NCBI GenBank assembly: GCA_023954355.1
Contig: JAMLID010000011.1
Span: forward strand, 1 to 64,000
Source: Oligoflexia bacterium
Lineage (GTDB): Bacteria; Bdellovibrionota; UBA1018; CAIPTA01
DNA length: 64,000 bases
Direction: 5' to 3'
Shown here piece by piece: positions 8,925 through 18,614 of this stretch. Both the position numbers and the translations under genes were made by a program. The stretch's first letter is position 1. Each line of letters opens with the position of its first letter. The notes under the pieces are model-generated. The model was given only the letters and a program-made list of their open reading frames with translations, did no database searches and was not told where the DNA came from.

Positions 8925-9977
8925 ATGAACCCAAATAACCAGCTACCTCCTGTTATTATTCCCGCTTATCGCCCGAGTGATGAATTACCTCTTTTAATAA
9001 AAAAAATTTTAGATTTAGGGTTTACTGTTTTTGTGGTCGACGACGGATCAGGAGAAAAATTCCAACCCGTTTTTGAAAAAATTCAAGTACTACCCTCAGT
9101 TTCAGTTCTCAGAAATAGTGTTAATCTGGGTAAGGGCGCAGCCTTAAAGCACGCCTTCAATCATATTCTTATAGAACACCCAAATATTTCTGGCGCAATA
9201 ACAGTCGATGCAGATGGGCAACATTTGCCAAAAGATGTTTTAGCTGTAGCTAATGAATTTTTAAAAACACCTAATGCTTTAGTGCTAGGCTCTCGAACCT
9301 TTCATAAAGAAGTTCCTCTAAGAAGTAGATTTGGAAATATATTAACAGGACATATTTTTCATTTACTCGTAGGAAAGAAATTATCTGACACACAAACCGG
9401 ACTTAGAGCGATACCCAAAGCTCTAATGAAAGAAATGCTCCCAGTAAAATCTAATCGCTATGAGTTCGAATTAGATATGCTTTTAAAGGCAAATAAGTCA
9501 GTTGCATTAAAAGAGGTGCCCATAGATACGGTATATGAAGAAGGGAACAAATCTTCGCATTTCAATCCTATATTAGATTCTATCAGAATTTATTTTATTT
9601 TCTTGCGATTTATACTCACATCGTTCACTGCATTTATTATTGATATAATCGTATTCACTATATGCATTGCACTTTCCAAGCAAGTCTTTGCCAGTATCGT
9701 AGCAGGAAGATTTGTAAGCTTATTTTTTATCACGGTGGCTTCTAAAAATTTCGTATTTAAATCGAAACAGGCATTTTTTACTGTTATACCGAAAATGTTT
9801 TTACTTTGGTTGTTCTTGCTAGGAATTTCTTATGGGCTAATGCTTGTTTTTGTAAATGAATTCGGCATTAATATTTATCTTAGTAGAATACTAATTGATT
9901 CTACTTTATTTTTAGCTAACTTCTTTATTCAAAAAGGCTTGATATTTTACAGCGATCAAGACGATAGCGACTCGTAA
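8925..9977 (+). CDS. GT2 glycosyltransferase fused to a GtrA domain
   Basis: The protein (350 aa) joins two functions. Residues 1-220 form a family 2 glycosyltransferase with VVDDGSG near residue 38, VDADGQH near residue 94 and the DTQTGLRA motif typical of polyprenyl-phosphate sugar synthases. Residues 225-345 form a four-helix GtrA-like domain ending F-I-Q-K-G-L-I-F. The fusion suggests synthesis of a polyprenyl-linked monosaccharide and its movement across the inner membrane by one protein. It is a single plus-strand gene that ends 3 bases before the stop of the convergent methyltransferase gene. Confidence 0.9.
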   Translation: MNPNNQLPPVIIPAYRPSDELPLLIKKILDLGFTVFVVDDGSGEKFQPVFEKIQVLPSVSVLRNSVNLGKGAALKHAFNHILIEHPNISGAITVDADGQHLPKDVLAVANEFLKTPNALVLGSRTFHKEVPLRSRFGNILTGHIFHLLVGKKLSDTQTGLRAIPKALMKEMLPVKSNRYEFELDMLLKANKSVALKEVPIDTVYEEGNKSSHFNPILDSIRIYFIFLRFILTSFTAFIIDIIVFTICIALSKQVFASIVAGRFVSLFFITVASKNFVFKSKQAFFTVIPKMFLLWLFLLGISYGLMLVFVNEFGINIYLSRILIDSTLFLANFFIQKGLIFYSDQDDSDS

Positions 9978-9980
9978 AAA

Positions 9981-10841
9981 TTAGTTTTTCTTTGTCGCCA
10001 CGAGAACCAAAGAATCGTTAAATTTACTCACAGCAGTTAATCGATACATTAATGTAAATACTATCAGAATAGGACGCAATAAAATTGGCACCATCCAAAA
10101 CCGAGTCCATAACCCACCCAAAGGACATTCACTGATATAGAAAACCTCTTCTACTTTAAAATATTTTTCTATTTTTTCGGTCAAACTTTCTGCGTCGTAG
10201 TAATAAAAATGCGGCGGAGGAAAATTAACTTGGTATAATCCAAAAAAAATTCTTGAAGATATTTTTTTTGAAAATGGTAATAAAAATTTTCCTAATTTGT
10301 AAAAAATTGCATTCTTATTTGGCACCTTTAAAATCAAGAGACCACCTGCTTCGAGTATTTTATTTATCTCTAAAAGTTGATTTTCAGGATTCTTAAAATG
10401 CTCAAAAACATCTAGCAAGCTAATGTATTCAAATCTCTTAGGCAATAAACCAGAATTAGAAGAAATATCTTCTATAGAAATTTTTTTTAAATTTTCTTTT
10501 TCTTGCGCAAGAGCAGGTTCGATACCAAAACACTTCCAGTTGCTGCTCAAATGTGAATTTAAAAAACTCACATACTCTCCCCTTCCACAACCGATATCTA
10601 AAGATGTGCCATTTTCTTTCTCCGAGAAGTGCTCTTTAGTTACTGTAAAAATTTGTTTAAACTGTATTTCTCTCGTTTTTGCTAAGGGATTCGCTTCACT
10701 TGAGTAGAACTTTTCATAAAATTTATCCTGACCCTCTTTATCTAACTCACTATAATTTACAAGCTCGTCAGCAATACCTGGACCATTAAAATATATTTGC
10801 CCTCTTATCCTATTTTCAGAAAATAGCTTCAAGCTTCGCAT
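9981..10841 (-). CDS. Class I SAM-dependent methyltransferase
   Basis: The protein (286 aa) has motif I as LDIGCGRGEYVSFL near residue 80, a following LLDVFEHF (post-II acidic region) and LLEINKILEAGGLLILKVPN, the usual signature of a class I methyltransferase of the Methyltransf_23 type. The N-terminal 70 residues resemble the small leader domain found in glycan-island methyltransferases. It starts 2 bases after the stop of the upstream membrane protein gene, so the two are probably in one transcript. Methylation of a sugar or of a glycan chain terminus is inferred from context. Confidence 0.85.
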   Translation of the reverse strand: MRSLKLFSENRIRGQIYFNGPGIADELVNYSELDKEGQDKFYEKFYSSEANPLAKTREIQFKQIFTVTKEHFSEKENGTSLDIGCGRGEYVSFLNSHLSSNWKCFGIEPALAQEKENLKKISIEDISSNSGLLPKRFEYISLLDVFEHFKNPENQLLEINKILEAGGLLILKVPNKNAIFYKLGKFLLPFSKKISSRIFFGLYQVNFPPPHFYYYDAESLTEKIEKYFKVEEVFYISECPLGGLWTRFWMVPILLRPILIVFTLMYRLTAVSKFNDSLVLVATKKN

Positions 10842-10842
10842 C

Positions 10843-12279
10843 TTAGATTTGGTTCCTTTTCAACATACATGGATTATCTATAGGCCATAATGAAAAACCT
10901 ATTCTTGGCTTTGTAGAATAAATATATTCAACTTCATTAAAGTCTTTTATCTTTTCTGGTGCAGCATAAGGATGCTCTGGATAAAATCGGAAAGAATAAT
11001 CAAAAAATCCTAAAATACCATCTCTATTGTCAAAACCAATGACGCTGTCTTTCGAAACTAAATTGAGGCAACCTCTGGCCTGGTCTACCGCTGGCTTAAA
11101 AATAGACTCTTTTTTTCCAAGAGCTAGTAAAATTGAGTCTTTTTGTACTGATAAAATAGAAAATGTAGTTGCCATAGTTATAACTGCGATCAGAGTCCAA
11201 TGAAACCTTCGGTACAGATAAATAAGAATACCTAAGTTTAATACGACAAGGCCAGGAACAAAAAATCGCATTTGTTGAGATCCGAAAAACCATGTCAATA
11301 AATGTAAAAGAAAAAAAATCCATAGAGAAAAATGACTGGTAAGCAGATTTCTGATCGAAAAATCTCTATAAAATAAAAGAGCAGTAAAAAATGCCAGTAT
11401 CTGTAAATAAAATAATTTTCCTAATGTATAATCAAAATATGCTTGTACGTATGAATTCGTATACAAGAAATCGTATGGCAATAATAGGAAGGAAAAAATA
11501 TCCTTACCTCTTCCATAAATAAAATATGCTATATCTGCTTGGGTTCCATTAAAAAAATTATCTAACAATGGATAGAACGGATTATTATTTAAATGACTAT
11601 TACGAATCAAAAAGGGCAGAGCACCTAGAAACGAAATAAAACAAAATAGGACTATATTTTTCCATTCAAATTTCTTTTTCGCCTCATATTGTTTAAAAAT
11701 CAAAGTAAACAAAAGTGCTATCGCTATCGGCCAGGCGCTATAGCGAGTACTCAGCGCTAATGCACTAAATAAAGATGCCCAGATAATTTGATTTTTAAAA
11801 ATATAAAAAAGACTGCCAATAACAAACATAGAAGATAAATTATCTACCATAAGTAAATTGGCTTGAATAAGTGCCGGTCTAAGACCTAGAATCCAGGCCC
11901 ATGCAATCCAAAATAACGCTTTCTTTGCCCCCTCATTAGGTAATTTTGCAAGTTCTACTGCCAATTTCGCAGCATAAAAACCAAGCGCCAAATACGATAG
12001 CAGTGGCAGGAGACGCATTAAATTTGGGTGAATACCATATAATATAGTGTAAAGAATTTCTCCAAGCGCAGGATAATCATCAATAATTGTCCACTGCCAA
12101 TCAGGAATACTTTTATTCTCAAACATCCATTTAATAAGAGGAACACGATAATCCACTGCATCGCCCTCTGGAGGTAATCCTAACCAAATAGAAAATGCAG
12201 GAAGTGCCAAAATCACCGCAAACACCACAATAAAAATACCTACAGTTTTTAAAATTTTTTCAGGATTCAAGTGTTTCAT
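10843..12279 (-). CDS. Polytopic membrane protein, GT-C glycosyltransferase-like
   Basis: With the ATG at 12279 the product is 478 aa; a TTG 12 bases upstream is possible, but an AAAGG motif about 12 bases before the ATG favours the latter. There are 10 or more hydrophobic helices. An early acidic loop (PPEGDAVDYRVPL near residue 35) and the DDYPALGE segment resemble the catalytic first loop of GT-C enzymes that use polyprenyl-phosphate sugars. The C-terminal 80 residues are soluble. It overlaps the upstream ligase-like gene by 20 bases. Specific function is unknown. Confidence 0.65.
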   Translation of the reverse strand: MKHLNPEKILKTVGIFIVVFAVILALPAFSIWLGLPPEGDAVDYRVPLIKWMFENKSIPDWQWTIIDDYPALGEILYTILYGIHPNLMRLLPLLSYLALGFYAAKLAVELAKLPNEGAKKALFWIAWAWILGLRPALIQANLLMVDNLSSMFVIGSLFYIFKNQIIWASLFSALALSTRYSAWPIAIALLFTLIFKQYEAKKKFEWKNIVLFCFISFLGALPFLIRNSHLNNNPFYPLLDNFFNGTQADIAYFIYGRGKDIFSFLLLPYDFLYTNSYVQAYFDYTLGKLFYLQILAFFTALLFYRDFSIRNLLTSHFSLWIFFLLHLLTWFFGSQQMRFFVPGLVVLNLGILIYLYRRFHWTLIAVITMATTFSILSVQKDSILLALGKKESIFKPAVDQARGCLNLVSKDSVIGFDNRDGILGFFDYSFRFYPEHPYAAPEKIKDFNEVEYIYSTKPRIGFSLWPIDNPCMLKRNQI

Positions 12280-13627
12280 TTTTTTGTGCAACCTTTAAGG
12301 CAACTGCAATCGTCAATAAAAGAATAAAACTGCGGGCAGGTCCCTCTAAACCAACATTAAAAAAAGCATACAAAATACCAGCAAAACAAGGGAAAAAAAT
12401 CACATATAGTTTTTCTTTCAAAAGCTGTATAAGGCACCAAAGATGAAAAATTAAAAAGAAAACTCCTAGAACTCCCAACCTAGCTAACGCATTCAAGTAG
12501 CTGTTATGCGGGCCTGCTATGGGTGCATTTTTATGAGGAGGATCATGATTTCCATCGTTAGGCATAAACCCCAAAGTACTTCCAGAATAAAAGCGATACA
12601 CAACTTGCTCTTTATAACCTATACCTAAAAAAGGATTTTGTAGAAAAAGATTCCACGCATCTCTTAACAAATGTATGCGGTAAGCCTCTCCCAGGCCAAC
12701 AGTCTCGCTCTTAACTAAACTTGATGGTAATAAAGATTCTGAAGGCTTATTTGCATACACAGCTGCTTCTCTCGAGGTGAATACTTTGTTTTGTATGTGA
12801 AAATACCTGTCGCTCGATTTCACGAAAACTCCATACAGAAGTGCTATCGATATGACCAATCCCATTTTTGAAAAAAATGGGATCATCGATTTATTATACT
12901 TAAACATATAACAAAAAATAGAAACACTAACGAAAATAGAACCCAATAAATTTGTTCTAGAAAATTTAGTACTGCCATCCATACCAAATGCCATACCTAG
13001 AGAAATTAAAACCAAAAGCGATAAAAATTTATTTTTTGCTAAAAGCGCGTACGCCAGTAACCCATAACAACCGAAACTTAAGCTCCATTTAACAGCAGTA
13101 TACTGATAAAAACTACCACTATCGGCTACATTTTTAGGGTTGGCTATCCAAAAAAAGAGCACAGACCAAAGTAAAGTTAGTAAAACAATTGGGTAAAAAA
13201 CTAAAAACAGTTTTTTCCAATACTCTAGACTAATGGGAAAAAACGAGATTAATAAAGGGGTAAATAAGTAAAAAACAAAAGAAGAGTTTCGTAAAACTAA
13301 AATAGGGTTAGATAAAAAATCAGGAATTGCGCGTAATAAAAATAAAAAAATAAAAGAAACAATAATTAAGTATTTTTTTTGGCAAAAAGCAGAGAGTTTA
13401 ATTTTACGAAAAAATATAAAGATACAAAAAAATACAAAAGTCACTAAAGTATAAATTTCAAATATAAATATTTTTGGGTTTTGTAAAACAGTGGAATTAC
13501 TCAAAGAAATAGGTATTCCAATTTTAGCAAATTGTGTCTCTCCAACGATGAAACCTAAACCCAATAAAAAAGTTATTAATAAAAACCAAAGCTCTAGCTT
13601 AATATTTGACGAAAAAATATTTTTCAT
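12260..13627 (-). CDS. O-antigen ligase/polymerase family membrane protein
   Basis: A start at 13627 gives 455 residues and a TGATG stop-start overlap with the fucose synthase gene, preferred over an upstream start at 13663 that would overlap by 37 bases. The protein has about ten membrane helices and a long periplasmic loop carrying N-P-F-L-G-I-G-Y and later GPHNSYLNALARLGVLGV, which is the Wzy_C/O-antigen ligase signature with its conserved H-N-x-Y/L. Such proteins polymerise O-units (Wzy) or attach glycans to lipid A-core or protein (WaaL, PglL). Sequence alone does not separate these. Confidence 0.85.
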   Translation of the reverse strand: MKNIFSSNIKLELWFLLITFLLGLGFIVGETQFAKIGIPISLSNSTVLQNPKIFIFEIYTLVTFVFFCIFIFFRKIKLSAFCQKKYLIIVSFIFLFLLRAIPDFLSNPILVLRNSSFVFYLFTPLLISFFPISLEYWKKLFLVFYPIVLLTLLWSVLFFWIANPKNVADSGSFYQYTAVKWSLSFGCYGLLAYALLAKNKFLSLLVLISLGMAFGMDGSTKFSRTNLLGSIFVSVSIFCYMFKYNKSMIPFFSKMGLVISIALLYGVFVKSSDRYFHIQNKVFTSREAAVYANKPSESLLPSSLVKSETVGLGEAYRIHLLRDAWNLFLQNPFLGIGYKEQVVYRFYSGSTLGFMPNDGNHDPPHKNAPIAGPHNSYLNALARLGVLGVFFLIFHLWCLIQLLKEKLYVIFFPCFAGILYAFFNVGLEGPARSFILLLTIAVALKVAQKNETLES

Positions 13628-14583
13628 CAAATAGCCTGGACACTTCCCACATGGCTCCACCATTGAATGGTCTCTTCCAGCCCTTTATCTAAAGTCACCT
13701 CTGAGCGAAAATTAAAATACTTTTGTGCTTTCACCGTATCTAATTTTCTTCTCATTTGACCATTTGGATATGCAGAATCCCAAATAACCTCTCCTCGGTA
13801 TCCAATTTTCTTCTGAATTAGATTTGCCAAGTCTCTTATAGAAATCTCTTCTGCGCTCCCTAAATTTACTGGCTCAGATGAGTCAAAACTTTCTGCGGCC
13901 ATCACTAAACCTCTAGCTGCATCTTTGACGAATAAAAACTCTCTTGTGGGACTTCCGTCTCCCCACAAAGTTACAGAAGAATTATTATTGTTCTTAGCTT
14001 CTATAAATTTTCTAATTAGAGCAGGAATCACATGTGCATGTTCTAAGTGAAAGTTATCCCAAGGCCCATAGAGGTTTACCGGCAAAATAAAAAGCCCATT
14101 TAAAGAGTATTGCTCGCGATATGCTTGCAGCATTACAGCTAAAGATTTTTTAGCAATCCCATAAGGTGCGTTGGTGATTTCAGGAAAACCATTCCACAAA
14201 TTTTCCTCTTTAAATGGAACTGGGGTTTCGTTTGGATATGCACAAATAGTACCCGCTACTAAAATTTTTTTTACTTTTTGTACTCTACTCGCCTCTATTA
14301 AATTAATCCCCATAATAGCATTGTCGAAAAAAAGATCTCCTGGAAATTTTCTATTAAACCCTATCCCACCTACCTTTGCTGCTAAGTGAATAACTAAATC
14401 TGCATTTTTACAAACTTCATGAGCAACACTAGGAGTTCTCAAATCAGACGCCTTTGAGCGAGGAATAAAAATACTGCTTTCAGAGGCCCCTTTTTTTAAA
14501 AGTTCTTCAACTACATGTCGGCCTAAAAAACCAGCTCCACCCGTGACAACAATTTTTTTCAAATTGCTTAAATTTAGGCTCAC
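13627..14583 (-). CDS. fcl: GDP-L-fucose synthase
   Basis: The 318-residue SDR protein has [12 protein letters not shown] at about 12-23, [12 protein letters not shown] near 90, the active-site serine region [14 protein letters not shown] and Y-G-I-A-K (Y-x-x-x-K), all characteristic of GDP-4-keto-6-deoxymannose 3,5-epimerase/4-reductase. It follows gmd with a 4-base ATGA overlap, so the pair gives GDP-mannose to GDP-L-fucose. Its stop overlaps the start of the ligase-like gene. The closely related GDP-6-deoxy-talose or colitose branch enzymes are less likely given this pairing. Confidence 0.9.
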   Translation of the reverse strand: MSLNLSNLKKIVVTGGAGFLGRHVVEELLKKGASESSIFIPRSKASDLRTPSVAHEVCKNADLVIHLAAKVGGIGFNRKFPGDLFFDNAIMGINLIEASRVQKVKKILVAGTICAYPNETPVPFKEENLWNGFPEITNAPYGIAKKSLAVMLQAYREQYSLNGLFILPVNLYGPWDNFHLEHAHVIPALIRKFIEAKNNNNSSVTLWGDGSPTREFLFVKDAARGLVMAAESFDSSEPVNLGSAEEISIRDLANLIQKKIGYRGEVIWDSAYPNGQMRRKLDTVKAQKYFNFRSEVTLDKGLEETIQWWSHVGSVQAI

Positions 14584-15608
14584 GGCTTCTGGCCCTTTGG
14601 ACTAGGCTCTAAACCAAAGTCTTTTGGATCTAATCCCTCTTTTTCTAAGTCTGCAATAACCATAATTTTTGTAAGTTCTTTAAATGTAACCTTTGGCTTC
14701 CAATTTAATTGTTTTGCTGCTTTTGTCGGATCACCAATTAGAAGATCAACCTCTGTTGGGCGCAAGTAACGCTCATCCATACGAACATAATTTTCATAAT
14801 TTAACCCCACAAGCCCAAACGCTTCCTGTACAAATTCTTTAACAGAGTGTGTCTCTCCAGTTGCAACCACATAATCATCGCCCTTTGGCTGCTGTAGCAT
14901 TAACCACATTGCTTCTACATAGTCCTTGGCATACCCCCAGTCTCTCTTAGCCTCTAAGTTTCCCAAAAAAAGATGCTTCTGTTTTTTTGCCAAAATCTTT
15001 GCCAACGAATGTGTTATTTTTCTAGTCACAAAAGTCTCACCTCTTCGTGGGCTCTCGTGATTGAATAAAATGCCATTTGAAGCATGTAAATTATACGCTT
15101 CTCTATAGTTTACGGTTATCCAGTAAGAATAAACTTTTGCACACGCATAAGGGCTTCGAGGGTAAAATGGCGTTGTCTCGGACTGAGGCACTGCCTGAAC
15201 AAGTCCATACATTTCTGAACTTGACGCCTGATAAAAGCGCGAATCCAACCCAGTCTCTAAAATAGCATCCAAAAGACGTATGGTTCCTAAACCAGTCACA
15301 TCTCCTGTGTATTCAGGCATATCAAAAGAAACTCTCACATGACTCTGTGCTCCCAAGTGATAGATCTCTTCTGGTTTAATCGTTCTCAATAGTCGATTTA
15401 AATTAGACGCATCTGACAAATCGCCGTAGTGAAGAAGCAACTTGGGGTTTGCTTCATGACGGTCTTGATAAAGGTGTTCAATTCTATCCGTATTAAAAGT
15501 ACTGGACCTACGAATTAGGCCATGAACTTCATAGCCCTTAGCCAGAAGAAGCTCTACTAAATAAGAGCCATCTTGCCCCGTGATTCCTGTTAAAAAAGCC
15601 TTTTTCAC
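14580..15608 (-). CDS. gmd: GDP-mannose 4,6-dehydratase
   Basis: The 342-residue protein begins [19 protein letters not shown], the near-invariant Gmd opening with the NADP-binding G-x-x-G-x-x-G. It also has [23 protein letters not shown], the Y-x-x-x-K motif in SPYACAKVY and [15 protein letters not shown], all Gmd hallmarks. It makes GDP-4-keto-6-deoxymannose, the substrate for the overlapping downstream fcl gene. It appears to be first in a minus-strand run that continues through fcl, the ligase-like gene, the GT-C-like gene and the methyltransferase. Confidence 0.97.
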   Translation of the reverse strand: MKKAFLTGITGQDGSYLVELLLAKGYEVHGLIRRSSTFNTDRIEHLYQDRHEANPKLLLHYGDLSDASNLNRLLRTIKPEEIYHLGAQSHVRVSFDMPEYTGDVTGLGTIRLLDAILETGLDSRFYQASSSEMYGLVQAVPQSETTPFYPRSPYACAKVYSYWITVNYREAYNLHASNGILFNHESPRRGETFVTRKITHSLAKILAKKQKHLFLGNLEAKRDWGYAKDYVEAMWLMLQQPKGDDYVVATGETHSVKEFVQEAFGLVGLNYENYVRMDERYLRPTEVDLLIGDPTKAAKQLNWKPKVTFKELTKIMVIADLEKEGLDPKDFGLEPSPKGQKP

Positions 15609-15703
15609 GAATTGATCTCCTCTAAAAAATACCTAAATCGACATTCCATTTTCTTACTATTTTTTTAAAGTTCTAGCTATACTTTCTAGCACCTACCATG
15701 AAT

Positions 15704-17089
15704 TCACCTCAATAACGCACAACTAAATTCACTATTAACATGCATATAGCTACGTGGGCCTACAGTTAAAACTGATACTCTCAAGCCTTTTTGTTGTGAA
15801 ACTGAAATACCCTTATATAAATTACAATTCTTATTTATAGAGTTTAGCCTGACTAATAGCTCACCCCAACCATCAACGTCAATTTCTTGCGATATAGGCT
15901 CTAAACAAAAACAATTTTGCTGGCCTGAAACCAATTTAATTTTATTTATTTGCTCTGTAACCAATTGAGAACGAAAATCCGATTGCATAAAATAGTGAGA
16001 TGCTTGAGACCATCTCACTATTCCTAAGAGCCCTATTAGAAAAAAGTAAATATATGTATAATTAAACCTATACCCTTCTTTAAACCTAAAGATCGAATAG
16101 ATAAATAAAAATACACTAACGGGTAACATAAATACAAAATATCTATTAGAAATTTCATACCCTAATTCAGAGTTTCTCATATAAAGATTTGCTAGTAATA
16201 AAGCGGAACTTAAAGAAAACAGCAAAAATATAAGCAGCCCAAATCGCTCCTTTAATCTACTGCCTTTAAATATTAAAAGAGCAAAAAATGGTATAAGAAG
16301 CCAATACTTTGCATGAGCCAAAACTAGTAAAATTGATGACCATAAATCTACCCACTGATATTTTTGTGGTGGAACTTTCAAAACATAAAAAATACCCAAA
16401 CACACACTTGGGAAAAATAACATACTCACCTGAAGTCTCTTAAGATAGTTACTGGGGTAAAAAAATATAACCGTCAAAGCTCCAATAAAGACAAATAAGG
16501 TAGATATCGGCATAGTAAAAACAAGTAGCAAAGAATAAAAAATAGGCGCTATTAAAAGCAACTTTTCTTTGCCTCTATTTTTTATAAAAGCCTCTAGGCT
16601 TAGAATAAAAAGCCAAGTGAAACAAACCCACCAAGAGTACTGTCTAGCCTGCCACGAATAAACTATAAAAAAATGTGTAGAATTGATTGCTATAAAAAAT
16701 AAACTGCTACACCAGAATACCCAAAATCGATTGTTCTCTATTTTTATGATACGATATAAAGCTGATGTAATAAAAATAACCGTCGGCACAATGCCTATAA
16801 AAAATCGTAGTATATCAACTTCGAAACCCTCAAAGTTAACCCTCTCACATACCAGTAGCACTAGCTTAAGAATTAAATAATAAAATGGAGACGTATTGCC
16901 TTCAGCAACATCGCCTTGGATAATGCGTAGCCAAGAAAATCCTAAAACATTTTTGACTGTGTTTCCCTCATCGGTCCAAAACCACGAAACTCTAGAATAA
17001 AAAAATAATATTAATAGTTCTAAAAAAATAAATAAAAAAAGTAGCGCATTTTTTTGTTTGAATTGAAACTTTGCTGATGCGTTTTTCAT
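15704..17089 (-). CDS. Membrane glycosyltransferase-like protein (GT39/ArnT-like)
   Basis: The protein is 461 aa with about ten hydrophobic helices. After the first helix comes SWFWTDEGNT, then EGNTSPFYYLILK, matching the first periplasmic loop of GT-C enzymes of the ArnT/PMT_2 type, in which an acidic pair binds metal and the lipid-phosphate donor. The C-terminal 80 residues form a small soluble periplasmic domain. It is divergent from the gene at 17162, which has the same early motifs and seems to be a paralogue. Donor and acceptor are unknown. Confidence 0.7.
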   Translation of the reverse strand: MKNASAKFQFKQKNALLFLFIFLELLILFFYSRVSWFWTDEGNTVKNVLGFSWLRIIQGDVAEGNTSPFYYLILKLVLLVCERVNFEGFEVDILRFFIGIVPTVIFITSALYRIIKIENNRFWVFWCSSLFFIAINSTHFFIVYSWQARQYSWWVCFTWLFILSLEAFIKNRGKEKLLLIAPIFYSLLLVFTMPISTLFVFIGALTVIFFYPSNYLKRLQVSMLFFPSVCLGIFYVLKVPPQKYQWVDLWSSILLVLAHAKYWLLIPFFALLIFKGSRLKERFGLLIFLLFSLSSALLLANLYMRNSELGYEISNRYFVFMLPVSVFLFIYSIFRFKEGYRFNYTYIYFFLIGLLGIVRWSQASHYFMQSDFRSQLVTEQINKIKLVSGQQNCFCLEPISQEIDVDGWGELLVRLNSINKNCNLYKGISVSQQKGLRVSVLTVGPRSYMHVNSEFSCALLR

Positions 17090-17161
17090 ATAGTTTTTTA
17101 TTTACATTCAGGTTTTTTTACGAGATTAATAATAAGCAAAAAAACCATTAAGCGAAATAAT

Positions 17162-18481
17162 ATGTCTATTAAAAAAAAACACAATTTACAAATTATCTTG
17201 ATTTTTTCGTCATTAATTACACTTTTCTGCCTAAGATTTTGGTTAGCTTCTGTCAACAAAGTAATTAATGATGACGAGGCTACAGGACTCCATAGTGCTT
17301 ATCAAATGTCTTATCTTAACCTTTTGAAATATGGTGTAGGCGGGGCTAGTACTAGTCCTTTATTTTACCTAATAGACAAATTCATATATGACATAATTGG
17401 TCACGACTTACATAAAAACTGGAACCTAAGATTCATTACTAGGGCGGTACATGCATTTTATTGGGCATTTGCTTGTAGTTTTTTATTCGTTTGGTGTACA
17501 AAACGACTACAACAACTAACAAATGCCTCATCATTTTTTGCAATAATAATTTCAGCAGGCTTCAGCTTTTTTTTACATTCGAATTCTTTTATGGATATCT
17601 ATGCAATAGAAACCAGAGGGTATTCATTGTGGGTTTCTTTAACATTAATACAGACACTACTATGGTTAGACTTAATACAAGAGCCAGAGAACAAGAAATA
17701 CTGGATTGCTTTTGCAATTACTAACTTTTTAAATTGCTTTAATTCTTATTCTGCACTTGCACAAATGTTCTTAAATTTGCTTTTTCTAATGATTAACCTA
17801 AAAATATTTCATGAAAAAAAATCTATATTCGACTTTTTAAAAATAGCTACATTTGCAGCTATTCCCTCTGTTTTCATTAGTTTTTACTACTACTTTCAAT
17901 CAACCAAAATGGGTTACCCATCAGAGTATTTTACATTAAAAAGCTATATAGACAGCATTTTAGAAATAATCAGCAAAACATTCCATCACCATAGATCATC
18001 TGCGCTTATTTTTTCATTTCCACTTTTAGGAATAATTTATTTTTACATTTATAAAATGAACCGTAAATCAATATGGATCCCCATTCACTGTATAGGAAGC
18101 ATATTATTAACTGTACTTTTTTATAAAGCCTCAGAATTCAGAGGTGGTATTTGGGCACCCAGGTATGTAATTTTCTTAATCCCATCTTTTGCTATTTTTT
18201 ATTTTTTTGGACTAGCCTCATTATCAAAAATAATATCTGATGCTATATCTAAATTCACAAATTACAAAACGTCTCCACTCTTATTAATATTGATTTGGGC
18301 CATAATTGAAATTTCCTTGAGATCTAGTTCGTACATAAGAATTGCCTACGCAGACTTAGATTACGCAAAAAAACATAAACTGTATGGCGCAACTAATAAT
18401 TCTGAGTGCCCAAAAGATATTAGAGCATTTGGCGATGTTGGTAGTAGTTTAGAAAAGTTAAATAATGTATGTAGATATTAG
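17162..18481 (+). CDS. Membrane glycosyltransferase-like protein (GT-C), divergent paralogue
   Basis: The protein is 439 aa with about ten hydrophobic helices and an early loop NDDEATG followed by ASTSPLFYLIDK, the same D-E and T-S-P arrangement seen in the divergent protein encoded at 15704-17089. This again indicates a polyprenyl-phosphate-dependent GT-C enzyme. Codons 4-6 form an uninterrupted run of nine A bases (17171-17179), which could slip. The stop codon falls inside one arm of the inverted repeat at 18480-18612. The function beyond glycan transfer is unknown. Confidence 0.7.
   Translation: MSIKKKHNLQIILIFSSLITLFCLRFWLASVNKVINDDEATGLHSAYQMSYLNLLKYGVGGASTSPLFYLIDKFIYDIIGHDLHKNWNLRFITRAVHAFYWAFACSFLFVWCTKRLQQLTNASSFFAIIISAGFSFFLHSNSFMDIYAIETRGYSLWVSLTLIQTLLWLDLIQEPENKKYWIAFAITNFLNCFNSYSALAQMFLNLLFLMINLKIFHEKKSIFDFLKIATFAAIPSVFISFYYYFQSTKMGYPSEYFTLKSYIDSILEIISKTFHHHRSSALIFSFPLLGIIYFYIYKMNRKSIWIPIHCIGSILLTVLFYKASEFRGGIWAPRYVIFLIPSFAIFYFFGLASLSKIISDAISKFTNYKTSPLLLILIWAIIEISLRSSSYIRIAYADLDYAKKHKLYGATNNSECPKDIRAFGDVGSSLEKLNNVCRY
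17171..17179 (+). repeat. A9 homopolymer at codons 4-6 of the GT-C-like gene
   Basis: Nine consecutive A bases directly follow the third codon of the membrane glycosyltransferase gene. Slippage by one base would abort translation almost at once. A-tracts are common in DNA this AT-rich, so phase variation is only a possibility here. Confidence 0.5.
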
Positions 18482-18612
18482 AGCGTTTTTCAAGGCCATA
18501 ATCTAATGCGAAATTCTAAAAAAATAATTAGACAAAATTGCTCTTCGTTGAAATAGATTGGCTATTTATCATCTAAGTTTCTTGCAACGATTCTAAATCT
18601 GAAAAACGTTCT
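18480..18612. repeat. 133-bp interval bounded by a 13-base inverted repeat
   Basis: The arms AGAGCGTTTTTCA (18480-18492) and TGAAAAACGTTCT (18600-18612) are inverted repeats with one mismatch; as plus-strand RNA that position is a G-U pair, so the arms pair fully. Inside is a second, 6-bp inverted pair (TCGTTG at 18545-18550, CAACGA at 18585-18590). The interval exactly fills the space between two convergent stop codons. No U-tract follows, so it is not a standard terminator. A structured 3' RNA element or a MITE-like insertion are the alternatives; no clear target duplication is seen. Confidence 0.45.
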
Positions 18613-18614
18613 AA

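Noticed and set aside
13628..13663. Upstream start for the ligase-like gene
   Set aside because: It adds 12 polar residues before the first helix and a 37-base overlap with fcl; the TGATG start at 13627 is more economical.
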